In this document: positions 1 to 6,545 of the stretch, in pieces
Layout: each line of letters begins with the position of its first letter
Numbering within the stretch: the first letter of the stretch is position 1
Assembly (NCBI GenBank): GCA_034113365.1
Contig: JAXEXP010000036.1
Location: forward strand, 1-12,546
Origin: Spyradocola sp034113365
GTDB lineage: Bacteria; Bacillota; Clostridia; Christensenellales; UBA1750
DNA: 12,546 nt
Reading direction: 5' to 3'
Made by a program: the position numbers and the translations under genes
Notes under the pieces: model-generated
Told to the model about the DNA's origin: nothing
What the model saw: only the letters and a program-made list of their open reading frames with translations
The model's database searches: none

Positions 1-1
1 G

Positions 2-205
2 CGTGTCTTTGCGGACGCGAAAGAGAAACACGCGATGCGTTATACACCCTATCGAGGGCTGACCGCGGTAACCGCCTGGGTCAAGCTCAAATTTGCTGCG
101 ATGAATCTCAAGAAATTCGCCATCCACAAGTGGATGCTTTCCCTTTTCTTCCGTATCTTCTCCTGCAATAAGCCACATTGCGGTGTTGCAATGTGGCTTA
201 TTTGA
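2..205 (+). mobile_element. IS1182-like transposase, C-terminal fragment cut by the window edge
   Basis: An open frame enters from the left edge and reads 67 residues to a TGA at 203-205. It begins RVFADAKEKHAMRYTPYRGL and continues with a WVKLKFAAMNLKK segment. This is the typical tail of IS1182/IS5-related DDE transposases, where a Glu just before the RVF-like motif is the last catalytic acid; that residue would lie just outside the window. The stretch is more AT-rich than the genes that follow, which fits mobile DNA. The last dozen codons lie in a perfect hairpin (167-202). The terminal inverted repeat and target duplication of the element cannot be defined from one end. Whether the rest of the gene is intact is unknown. 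The family call rests on recognised motifs, not a search. Confidence 0.72.
167..202 (+). terminator. Perfect 14-bp hairpin at the transposase 3' end
   Basis: AATAAGCCACATTG (167-180) pairs without mismatch with CAATGTGGCTTATT (189-202) across an 8-base loop. The right arm ends one base before the transposase stop codon, so the stem is both coding sequence and likely transcription end. The T-rich tail is short (TTATTTG). It may act as a terminator or insulate the element from the promoter that starts on its last base. Confidence 0.6.
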
Positions 206-231
206 CAGTCTGGGCGGGTATGATGTATAAT
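202..231 (+). promoter_or_regulatory. Consensus SigA-type promoter of the SDR operon
   Basis: TTGACA at 202-207 and TATAAT at 226-231 are both perfect hexamers separated by 18 bases. The expected transcription start is near 238. The -35 element overlaps the transposase stop codon, so the promoter sits on the edge of the insertion sequence. Downstream lies the GGAGG (262-266) of the SDR gene. Confidence 0.8.
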
Positions 232-240
232 CATACCCGC
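214..240. promoter_or_regulatory. 11-bp palindromic operator candidate over the -10 box
   Basis: GCGGGTATGAT (214-224) is the exact reverse complement of ATCATACCCGC (230-240), with five bases between. The repeat covers the spacer, the -10 hexamer and the presumed start site. That is where a repressor would block polymerase. No regulator gene is visible in the window. A leftover IS end is an alternative explanation. Confidence 0.55.
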
Positions 241-273
241 TGAATACATATGCAAAAAAATGGAGGAATCGGC

Positions 274-1035
274 ATGAGACTGGCGAACAGAGTCGCGGTG
301 GTGACGGGCGCGGCGTCGGGCATCGGCGCGCAGGCGGCGGTGCGGCTGGCGGGCGAGGGCGCGAGGGTGTTCCTCGTGGACGTGAACCGCGAAGGGTTGG
401 AAGAGACGAAGGCGCGCATCGAAGCTGCGGGCGGCGAGGCGGAGGGCTGCGTCTGCGACGTAGCGGATGAAAATGCTGTGGACGCGGCAGTTGGGCAGGC
501 GCTTGCGCGGTTCGGGCGCATCGACGTGCTGGTGAACGTGGCGGGCGTGCAGGTGACCAAGCTGCTGGTGGACACCACAAAGGCGGAATACGACAGGATG
601 ATGGACATCAACCTGGGCGGCACCTTTCTGATGATGCGAAAGATACTGCCGCTGATGAAGGCGCAGGGGGCGGGGGCCATCGTCAACTGCGCGTCGGAGC
701 TGGCATTCGTGGGCTACCACGAGCTGGCGGTGTACACGGCGACCAAGGGCGCGATGGTGAGCCTGACGCGCTCGGCGGCGCTGGAGGCCATCCCCTACGG
801 CGTGCGCATCAACTGCGTCTGCCCGGGGGCGACGGACACGCCCATCTTCTGGGAGGGCGAGACCGACCCGGAGAGACGGCGCGCGATGCTGGAGCAGGTG
901 AAGGTGGAAAAGCCCATCGGCAGGCTCATCACGACGGACGAGGTGGCAAACGGCATCATTTTTCTCGCGTCGGACGAGGCGAGCGGCGTGGTGGGCACGT
1001 GCCTGACCATTGACGGCGGATTTACCGCGCAGTAA
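274..1035 (+). CDS. Short-chain dehydrogenase/reductase (classical SDR)
   Basis: A 253-residue NAD(P)-dependent oxidoreductase of the classical SDR family, full length for the family. The Rossmann motif TGAASGIG is at residues 11-18 and the NVAG motif at 88-91. The catalytic tetrad is Asn113, Ser141, Tyr154 and Lys158 (YTATK). An Asp at the end of the second strand (VDVN, residue 36) suggests NAD(H) over NADP(H). I chose the ATG at 274 because GGAGG (262-266) lies seven bases ahead. An in-frame ATG at 250 has no ribosome site and would lie only about 12 bases from the inferred transcript start. It is the first gene of a four-gene operon with a creatininase-family hydrolase, an aldo/keto reductase and an amidohydrolase-fold protein. 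The substrate is unknown; a hydroxyl on a cyclic polyol or sugar acid is a reasonable guess. FabG-like roles are less likely in this context. Confidence 0.9.
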   Translation: MRLANRVAVVTGAASGIGAQAAVRLAGEGARVFLVDVNREGLEETKARIEAAGGEAEGCVCDVADENAVDAAVGQALARFGRIDVLVNVAGVQVTKLLVDTTKAEYDRMMDINLGGTFLMMRKILPLMKAQGAGAIVNCASELAFVGYHELAVYTATKGAMVSLTRSAALEAIPYGVRINCVCPGATDTPIFWEGETDPERRRAMLEQVKVEKPIGRLITTDEVANGIIFLASDEASGVVGTCLTIDGGFTAQ

Positions 1036-1062
1036 TACAGAAAAACAAGGGGGAATCAGATC

Positions 1063-1878
1063 ATGTATGCAAATGAAGAACTGCTCTACGAGGTGCACGG
1101 GCCCAAGAACATCACGGAGATGACGGCGGCGGAGCTGAAGGAAAAGCTCAAAACCTGCGACACCATCGTGTTTTCCTTCGGCGCGCTGGAGAACCACGGC
1201 AAGCACCTGCCGTTGGGGTGCGACACCTTCCAGGGCAACGTGCTGGTGCGGCGCGTGGCGCAGTATTTGGAGAAAAAGGGCATGGAGGCAGTGCCGGGGT
1301 TCGCGTTCCCGTTCGGCGTGCAGACCAACCAGTGGGAGCGAACGGAGAACTTTGGCAACGGGTACGTCAGCCAGCTGACGCTGATCGCGATGATCAAGGA
1401 GCTGTGCGTGTCGCTGGCCAAGTCGGGCTTTAGGCGCTTTGTGTTCTGCGTCAGCCATGCGGAAAATCTGGCCAGCATGAACGTGGCGGCAAAGGATCTC
1501 TACGAGGATCACGGGCTGACCGCCATCGTGTGCAACTGGATCCCGCCGATGAACGACGAGTGGCCCAAGTTCCTCAAAAACCCCGAGCACCAGGGCCACG
1601 GCGGCGAGGACGAGACGAGCTGCACGATGGTGGCCGTGCCGGGGCTGGTAAACCTTGACGACCTGCCGGGCTGGTATCCGCCTGCGGACGACCGGCACTA
1701 CAAGCTGGACGGGCTGGGCTACTACGGCGGCGCGGTGGGCGTGTACGCGCCGCAGGGCACCGCGCAGTGCCCCGGCTATGTGGGCGACCCGGCGGACGCG
1801 ACCATCGAGGCGGGCGAGACCTGCTTTGACCTGTATGCAGACTGGATCTCCGATGTGGTCATCAAGTACATCGGGTAA
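1063..1878 (+). CDS. Creatininase-family metal-dependent hydrolase
   Basis: A 271-residue protein of the creatininase/creatinine amidohydrolase family. The metal site looks intact: GALENHGKHLPLGCDT gives Glu43, His45 and Asp54; the SHAEN motif gives His132 and Glu134; HGGEDETS (residues 179-186) supplies the late conserved His/Glu. The ATG at 1063 follows a GGGGGA ribosome site, 27 bases after the SDR stop. The family includes creatininase, FAPy deformylase, mycofactocin MftE and, as I recall it, the 3-dehydro-scyllo-inosose hydrolase IolN of inositol breakdown. Genuine creatinine use is unlikely, because no creatinase or sarcosine gene is nearby. Being placed between an SDR and an aldo/keto reductase fits better with opening a doubly oxidised ring, but that is inference. 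Confidence 0.85.
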   Translation: MYANEELLYEVHGPKNITEMTAAELKEKLKTCDTIVFSFGALENHGKHLPLGCDTFQGNVLVRRVAQYLEKKGMEAVPGFAFPFGVQTNQWERTENFGNGYVSQLTLIAMIKELCVSLAKSGFRRFVFCVSHAENLASMNVAAKDLYEDHGLTAIVCNWIPPMNDEWPKFLKNPEHQGHGGEDETSCTMVAVPGLVNLDDLPGWYPPADDRHYKLDGLGYYGGAVGVYAPQGTAQCPGYVGDPADATIEAGETCFDLYADWISDVVIKYIG

Positions 1879-1887
1879 GGAGGGCGC

Positions 1888-2661
1888 ATGATACCGGCTG
1901 AACAAAACGTGCGCGCGCGGCAGGTGATGCTGGGACCGGTGCGCGTCTCGCAGGTGTGCTTCGGCACCGAACACATCAACCGCAGCGTGCCGGAATTCGG
2001 CGGAAACATACTGGCCGATGCGGCGCGGCTGCACGGCATCAACTTCTGGGACACGGACAACGCCTATGGCAGCCACACGCAGGTGGCCGAGGGGCTGAAG
2101 CAGTTCAGGCGCGAGGAGATCGTGATCACCTCCAAGACCTACGGGCGCTCGCGGCAGGAGGCGGAATACGACCTGACGCGCACGCTGCGCGAGCTGGACC
2201 TGCAATACATCGACATCTTCCTGCTGCACGAGGTGGCGGCGGGCTCGCTGAACGAGAAAATGCCGGCGTTTGAGTACCTGCTGGAGATGCAGCAAAAGGG
2301 CGTGATCCGCGCGGTGGGGCTGTCGACGCACTGCGCGCCGGTGGTCGCCGCGGCGGCGGACATTCCGGAGATCCAGATCGTGTGCGCGCCCTTCAACCGC
2401 GAGGGCTCGCGCATCGAGGAGGGGACGCTTTCAGACATGGAGGCGGCGCTGCGCAAGACGCACAACAACGGCAAGGGCGTGTACGTCATCAAGGTGCTGG
2501 GCAAGGGCGAGCTGACCTACGACATCCCCGGCGCGCTGCGCTGGGCGTTCGAGCGGCGGGCGTTCATCGACGTCTACAACCTGGGCGTGGCGAACCTCTC
2601 CGAGGCGCGGGAGAACCTTGCGGCGCTCAACGCGCTGTACGACGGGGAGGTGCGCGCATGA
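1888..2661 (+). CDS. Aldo/keto reductase family protein
   Basis: A 257-residue (beta/alpha)8 oxidoreductase, somewhat shorter than the usual 280-330 residues. The catalytic tetrad of the family is present: Asp55 and Tyr60 (DTDNAYGSH), Lys83 (TSKTYG) and His114 (LLHEV). It probably interconverts a carbonyl and an alcohol with NAD(P)H. The AAGGAGG at 1877-1883 overlaps the previous stop codon and lies only four bases from the ATG. The gene ends with an ATGA overlap into the next one, so translation of the pair is probably coupled. The C-terminal cofactor region (about 190-257) is compact, and the classic cofactor-binding motif is not obvious. The substrate is unknown, presumably an intermediate shared with the SDR and hydrolase. 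Confidence 0.83.
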   Translation: MIPAEQNVRARQVMLGPVRVSQVCFGTEHINRSVPEFGGNILADAARLHGINFWDTDNAYGSHTQVAEGLKQFRREEIVITSKTYGRSRQEAEYDLTRTLRELDLQYIDIFLLHEVAAGSLNEKMPAFEYLLEMQQKGVIRAVGLSTHCAPVVAAAADIPEIQIVCAPFNREGSRIEEGTLSDMEAALRKTHNNGKGVYVIKVLGKGELTYDIPGALRWAFERRAFIDVYNLGVANLSEARENLAALNALYDGEVRA

Positions 2662-3932
2662 AAACCATCGTAAAGAACGGTCTGGTCATCACCTTCATCC
2701 ACGAGGGATACCACTCCATCAAGATGAAATACGCGGACGTGCTCATCGAGGACGGGCTGTTTGCGGATATTAAAGAGGAAATCCGCGACGCTTCTGCGGA
2801 AGTCATCGACGCGCAGGGCATGTGGGTGCTGCCGGGATTTGTGGACGTGGGCTCCTCGTGCGCGGCGTCCGTGCTGTGCAGCGGGCTGATCCCGGACTAT
2901 TCCCGCGCCCGGTGGCAGGGCAGCATGATCCACGGGCGCGTGCTGCCCCTGCTGGAGATCGCAGCGCAGGTGCTCTCGGACGGCGAAAAGCGCGCGGTGG
3001 TGCGCTGGGCGCTGCGGCAGGCGCTGGATTCCGGCGTCACGACGCTGGCGGAGCTGACGCACCCGGCGTTCGGCCGGTTCGTCCGGGAGGAGGCCGAAGC
3101 GCTGGGCCTGCGCTGCTTTGTGTATGAAGAGGCGACCGCAAACGGCTACCCCTGCGCGGAGCACAGCGGGCTGTACCGCAGTCCCGGCCTTGCGGGCGGG
3201 AGTTTCCGCGCCGACGACGGGCTGTACTCCGTGGAGACCACCTCGCAGGAGATGTACGCAGCGGCGCGCGGGGCGGACCCTCTGCTGGTGCGCGCCGCGT
3301 ACTGCGAATACGAAAAGCAGTTCAGCCGCATGACGTTTGGCGTGTCGCCGGTGGGCAAGCTGACGCAGGAGGGCATGCTGACCGACCGCACCGTCGTGGT
3401 GGGCGGCTATGACACGGACTTTTTCGACCGCGAGCGGCTGCGCACGGCGGGCGCGACGGTGGCGATGTCGGCGGTGACGGCGATGCAGGACGGCGTGCCC
3501 TTCCCCATCGTGACCAACCTTAAGCAGGACATCAACACCTGCCTGTCCACGGGGTATTACGGCATGAGCATGCTCGACGAGATGCGGCAGGCGGCCTTCG
3601 GCGGCAAGCTGGACAGCAACGCGTCGCAGTTTCAGGCGTCGGATGCGTTCTACGCGGCGACGGTGGCGGGCGCTCAGGGGCTGCACCGCAAGCTCGGGCG
3701 CATCGAGCCGGGGTTCTGCGCGGACCTGCTGGTGGTGGATCCGTGCTGCCTCGCGCCGCACAACTACCCGCTGATCGAGCTGGTGTACCGCGGGCAGAGC
3801 CGCGACATCGCGCTGCGCATGACGGACGGGCGCGTGCGCGAACACGGACCTGCGCAGATGCGGCAGGAGGCGGCGCAGGCACAGCAGGCTGCAAAAAAAG
3901 TCTGGGATGCGGCGCAGAAATTCATTTTATAG
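2658..3932 (+). CDS. Amidohydrolase-fold protein lacking expected metal ligands (possible pseudoenzyme)
   Basis: A 424-residue protein with the layout of the ATZ/TRZ-type amidohydrolase superfamily: an N-terminal beta-sandwich strand set (KNGLVIT, VLIEDGLFADI), the LPGFVD entry to the barrel (residues 58-63), a DSGVTTLAEL segment (124-133), and the C-terminal GLHRKLGRIEPGFCADLLVVD motif region (341-361). The metal-binding positions are replaced. The HxH after LPGFVD reads GSS (65-67). The later barrel His positions read VRAAY (211-215) and VVGGYDTD (247-254). The Asp-bearing GTDG reads STGY (297-300). The start is the ATG of an ATGA overlap with the aldo/keto reductase, preceded by GGGGAGG (2644-2650). 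The frame is open throughout with no sign of decay, so loss of ligands looks selected rather than random. The C-terminal 27 residues are Ala/Gln-rich and probably helical. It may have a binding or structural role, or different chemistry. Confidence 0.8.
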   Translation: MKTIVKNGLVITFIHEGYHSIKMKYADVLIEDGLFADIKEEIRDASAEVIDAQGMWVLPGFVDVGSSCAASVLCSGLIPDYSRARWQGSMIHGRVLPLLEIAAQVLSDGEKRAVVRWALRQALDSGVTTLAELTHPAFGRFVREEAEALGLRCFVYEEATANGYPCAEHSGLYRSPGLAGGSFRADDGLYSVETTSQEMYAAARGADPLLVRAAYCEYEKQFSRMTFGVSPVGKLTQEGMLTDRTVVVGGYDTDFFDRERLRTAGATVAMSAVTAMQDGVPFPIVTNLKQDINTCLSTGYYGMSMLDEMRQAAFGGKLDSNASQFQASDAFYAATVAGAQGLHRKLGRIEPGFCADLLVVDPCCLAPHNYPLIELVYRGQSRDIALRMTDGRVREHGPAQMRQEAAQAQQAAKKVWDAAQKFIL

Positions 3933-3942
3933 CGCGCAAAAC

Positions 3943-4028
3943 TGCATAGAGCATGAATATATGCACTGAAATGCGAAATATTCTGTAAAATTATGCGCAT
4001 CTGCTTGCATAAACCGAAAGATGCGGTT
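3943..4028. promoter_or_regulatory. Cluster of GCAT/ATGC words upstream of the ABC importer
   Basis: Eight ATGC or GCAT tetramers occur in about 80 bases, starting at 3944, 3951, 3961, 3971, 3993, 3997, 4007 and 4021. Several are exactly ten bases apart. They include the palindrome ATGCGCAT (3993-4000) just ahead of the -35 box, and TGCATA/TATGCA arms (3943-3948, 3960-3965). A second small repeat, AACCG/CGGTT (4012-4016, 4024-4028), lies in the promoter spacer. This is probably a regulatory region; the regulator is unknown. Confidence 0.4.
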
Positions 4029-4033
4029 ATAAT
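4005..4033 (+). promoter_or_regulatory. SigA-type promoter of the amino-acid ABC importer
   Basis: TTGCAT (4005-4010) and TATAAT (4028-4033) are 17 bases apart, one mismatch from consensus in the -35 box. The start site would be near 4040, giving a short leader of about 35 bases that carries AAGGAG (4058-4063). I found no clear terminator between the amidohydrolase stop at 3932 and this promoter, so read-through from the first operon is possible. Confidence 0.72.
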
Positions 4034-4073
4034 CTGACTTATGATTTCACCTTGAAAAAGGAGTTGTTCTGAC

Positions 4074-4916
4074 ATGAAGAAAATGACGAAGCTGCTGGCG
4101 CTCGTATGCGCGATGCTGATGCTCGTATCGGTGATCGCGGGCTGCTCTGCCAAGAAGGAGCCTGCGGCGGACGCCTCCGCCACCCCCACCCTGGACGCCA
4201 TCCGCGAGCGCGGCGAGCTGATCCTGGGCACCGAGTCCACCTACCCGCCCTTTGAGTTCATCGTGATCGAAGACGGCCAGTCCGTTGGCGTCGGCATGGA
4301 CGTCTCCCTTGCGCAGGCCATCGCCGACAAGCTGGGCGTCAAGCTGGTCAAGAGCGAGATGGCGTTTGACTCGCTGATCCCCGCCGTGCAGGCCGGCACC
4401 GTGGACATTGCCGCCTCCATCACCCCCACTGCGGAGCGCAAGGAAGCGGTGGATTTCTCCATCAACTACTACGACACCACCAACTGCTTCCTGGTCCGCG
4501 CGGACGAGGTGGATTCCTTCACCGCCAAGGAGAGCTTTGACGGCAAGACCATCGGCGCGCAGCAGGGCACCGCGCAGAACACGCTGGTGACCGAGGAAAT
4601 GACCAACGCCAAGTCCCTGATCCTGCCCAAGACCTCCACGCTGATCCAGGAGCTCAAGACGGGCAACATCGACGCCATCTGCCTGGAAAAGCCCGTTGCC
4701 GACTGCTATGCGGCGGCCTACGAGGGCGAGCTGGTGGTCTGCTCCTTCGAGATGCCCGTTGACGAGGGCGGCGTGGCCATCCCCGTTGCCAAGGGCAAGG
4801 AGGATCTGGTGGCCTTCATCGACGAGGTCATTCAGGAGATGAAGGACAACGGCGAAATGCAGAAGATCTACGACGAGGCCGTTGCGCTGGCCATCGACCA
4901 GATCGTTGAGGATTGA
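4074..4916 (+). CDS. Amino-acid ABC transporter substrate-binding lipoprotein
   Basis: A 280-residue solute-binding protein of the SBP_bac_3 family, anchored outside the membrane by a lipid. The signal peptide has basic MKKMTK, a hydrophobic core and the lipobox IAGC, with Cys24 as the modified residue. A spacer rich in Ala, Ser and Thr follows. The mature domain starts near residue 40 and shows the family ligand motifs: GTESTYPPFEF (52-62), GMDVSLAQAI (74-83) and ITPTAERKEAVDFS (116-129), whose Arg122 normally grips the alpha-carboxylate of the amino acid. It is the first gene of an operon with a permease and an ATPase. A hairpin right after it probably gives it more protein than its partners, as expected for a binding protein. 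The exact amino acid cannot be read from the sequence. Confidence 0.93.
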   Translation: MKKMTKLLALVCAMLMLVSVIAGCSAKKEPAADASATPTLDAIRERGELILGTESTYPPFEFIVIEDGQSVGVGMDVSLAQAIADKLGVKLVKSEMAFDSLIPAVQAGTVDIAASITPTAERKEAVDFSINYYDTTNCFLVRADEVDSFTAKESFDGKTIGAQQGTAQNTLVTEEMTNAKSLILPKTSTLIQELKTGNIDAICLEKPVADCYAAAYEGELVVCSFEMPVDEGGVAIPVAKGKEDLVAFIDEVIQEMKDNGEMQKIYDEAVALAIDQIVED

Positions 4917-4941
4917 TCTTTCGATTGCTGTACGCTGACGA

Positions 4942-4977
4942 AAGGACGCGGATTGGTATCAACTGATCCGCGTCTTT
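4942..4977 (+). terminator. Intra-operon hairpin after the binding-protein gene
   Basis: GACGCGGAT (4945-4953) pairs with ATCCGCGTC (4966-4974), and the stem extends outward by one G-U and two A-U pairs. The tail is TCTTTCCC, followed by a T7 run at 4990-4996. The T-tract is poor, so it looks like a partial terminator or a 3'-end stabiliser that lowers downstream expression rather than a full stop. Confidence 0.6.
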
Positions 4978-5025
4978 CCCTATGGATGGCGTTTTTTTAC
5001 GCACCGAACAGAAAGGATTCGCCAA

Positions 5026-5715
5026 ATGGATCTGAATTTCAGCTTTCTGAGCAAATACTGGCCGATGTTCGTGCGCGGCGCGGGCACGACGCTGGTGCTC
5101 TCCCTGTTCACGGTGGTCCTGGGCCTGATCCTGGGCATCTTCCTGGCGCTGCTGCGCCTGGGCAAGTTCAAGCCGCTGTCGCTGCTGTCGGCGGCCTACA
5201 CGGAGTTCATCCGCGGCACGCCGCTGATGGTGCAGATCTTCTTCATCTTCTACGCGCTGCCGCAGATCGGCGTGAAGATCCCCAACATTTCGGGGCTGGG
5301 GTTTGACTTCCCGCGCTTTGCCTCGGGCATACTGGCCATGGGCCTGAACTCGGGCGCATACGTTGGAGAGATCGTGCGCGCGGGCATTCAGGCGGTGGAC
5401 AAGGGCCAGACCGAGGCCGCCCGCTCGCTGGGCATGACCTCCTGGCAGACCATGCGCCGCGTGGTGCTGCCGCAGGCCTTCAAAAACATACTGCCCGCGC
5501 TGGGCAACGAATTTGTCACCGTCATCAAGGAGTCGTCCATCGTCACGGTCATCGGTATCACGGAGCTGATGTTCAACACCTCGCAGGTGTACTCCAGCTC
5601 CTACCGCTACTTTGAGTCGCTGATCGTCTGCGCGCTGATCTACTTTGTGATGACCTTTACCACCTCGCGCCTGCTGGGCGTACTGGAAGGGAGGATGAAG
5701 CGCAGTGCCCGCTAA
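5026..5715 (+). CDS. Polar amino-acid ABC transporter permease
   Basis: A 229-residue inner-membrane permease of the His/Glu/Gln/Arg/opine family (BPD_transp_1). Hydrophobic spans are visible at about 20-45, 67-85, 98-120, 168-186 and 197-215. The cytoplasmic EAA loop that docks on the ATPase is EAARSLGMTSWQTMRRVVLPQ (130-150). FIRGTPLMVQ (61-70) is the usual conserved segment before the second transmembrane span. An AGAAAGGA site precedes the ATG. There is a single permease gene, so the channel is presumably a homodimer. It overlaps the ATPase gene by 11 bases, so the two are translationally coupled and form one importer with the upstream lipoprotein. Confidence 0.93.
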   Translation: MDLNFSFLSKYWPMFVRGAGTTLVLSLFTVVLGLILGIFLALLRLGKFKPLSLLSAAYTEFIRGTPLMVQIFFIFYALPQIGVKIPNISGLGFDFPRFASGILAMGLNSGAYVGEIVRAGIQAVDKGQTEAARSLGMTSWQTMRRVVLPQAFKNILPALGNEFVTVIKESSIVTVIGITELMFNTSQVYSSSYRYFESLIVCALIYFVMTFTTSRLLGVLEGRMKRSAR

Positions 5716-6454
5716 CAACGACGTGATCCTGACCGTAGAAGATCTGAAGATGCACTTTGGCAAGCTCGAGGTGCTCAAGGGCGTGAACACCGTGATCCGC
5801 AAGGGCGAGGTGATCGTGGTCATCGGCGCTTCGGGCGCGGGCAAGTCCACCTTCCTGCGCTGCCTGAACCGTCTGGAGAACCCCACCAGCGGCGAGATCC
5901 TGTTTGAGGGGCAGTCCGTGGTGCACGCCAAGGGCAAGGCGCTCAACGAGCTGCGCGAGCGCATGGGCATGGTGTTCCAGCAGTTCAATCTCTTCAGCAA
6001 CCTGAGCGTGCTGGACAACATCACTTTGGCGCCCATGATCGTAAAGGGCGTGGCCAAAGAGCAGGCCGAGCAGGAGGCGATGCAGCTGCTTGCGCGCGTC
6101 AACCTGCAGGACAAGGCGCAGTCCTACCCCTCGCAGCTGTCCGGCGGGCAGCGTCAGCGCATCGCGATCGTGCGCGCGCTGGCCATGCACCCCGACGTGA
6201 TGCTGTTTGACGAGCCCACCTCCGCCCTCGACCCCGAGATGGTGGGCGAGGTGCTCGACGTGATGCAGCAGCTCGCCGCCGACGGCATGACCATGGTCGT
6301 CGTCTCCCATGAGATGGGCTTTGCGCGCAAGGTCGCCAACCGCATTCTCTTCATGGAGAACGGCGTCATCGCCGAGGATGGCTCCCCCGAGGAGATCTTC
6401 GAGCACCCCAAGTCCGACCGCCTGCGCGAGTTCCTCGGCAAGGTGCTGCATTAG
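5705..6454 (+). CDS. Polar amino-acid ABC transporter ATP-binding protein
   Basis: A 249-residue GlnQ/HisP-like ATPase that powers the importer from the cytoplasmic face. All nucleotide-binding motifs are present: Walker A GASGAGKST (41-49), the Q-loop around Gln92/Gln93, signature LSGGQ (145-149), Walker B LFDEP (167-171) and the switch His202 (VVSHEMGF). The start is a GTG at 5705 inside the end of the permease gene, with AAGGGAGG (5687-5694) ten bases ahead. The nearby ATG at 5695 is in the permease frame and is not a start for this gene. It is the last gene of the operon. Confidence 0.93.
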   Translation: MPANNDVILTVEDLKMHFGKLEVLKGVNTVIRKGEVIVVIGASGAGKSTFLRCLNRLENPTSGEILFEGQSVVHAKGKALNELRERMGMVFQQFNLFSNLSVLDNITLAPMIVKGVAKEQAEQEAMQLLARVNLQDKAQSYPSQLSGGQRQRIAIVRALAMHPDVMLFDEPTSALDPEMVGEVLDVMQQLAADGMTMVVVSHEMGFARKVANRILFMENGVIAEDGSPEEIFEHPKSDRLREFLGKVLH

Positions 6455-6471
6455 GGGACGGGAGGGTACGC

Positions 6472-6496
6472 GCTTTTCTTTCTGAGAAAGAAAAGC
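6472..6496. repeat. 25-base near-perfect palindrome between ABC operon and patatin gene
   Basis: GCTTTTCTTTCT (6472-6483) and AGAAAGAAAAGC (6485-6496) are exact reverse complements around one central G. A related AAAGAAAGCTT follows at about 6502-6512. There is no T-run after the stem on the plus strand, so it is not a standard terminator. I recall similar pyrimidine/purine hairpins scattered in Clostridia genomes, but this could not be tested here. Confidence 0.5.
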
Positions 6497-6545
6497 TGCA
6501 AAAGAAAGCTTGTATGGGTTGTGCGTAATTGTGAGGTAGTGCGTT

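Noticed and set aside
250..273. Upstream in-frame ATG of the SDR gene
   Set aside because: No ribosome site, too close to the predicted transcript start, and the extra eight residues do not belong to the SDR fold.
1063..1878. True creatininase of a creatinine-degradation pathway
   Set aside because: Metal ligands match the family, but there is no creatinase, sarcosine oxidase or creatinine-uptake gene nearby, so the specific name is not supported.
49..2331. Very long open frame on the minus strand opposite the first three genes of the catabolic operon
   Set aside because: It is Arg/His/Val-rich, has no ribosome site or recognisable motif, and mirrors three well-supported plus-strand genes. 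Such frames are common in GC-rich DNA.
2574..3845. Long minus-strand frame opposite the amidohydrolase-like gene
   Set aside because: Arg/His/Ala-rich shadow of a coding strand with family motifs. I considered it because the plus-strand product lacks its catalytic residues, but the operon context and motifs support the plus strand.
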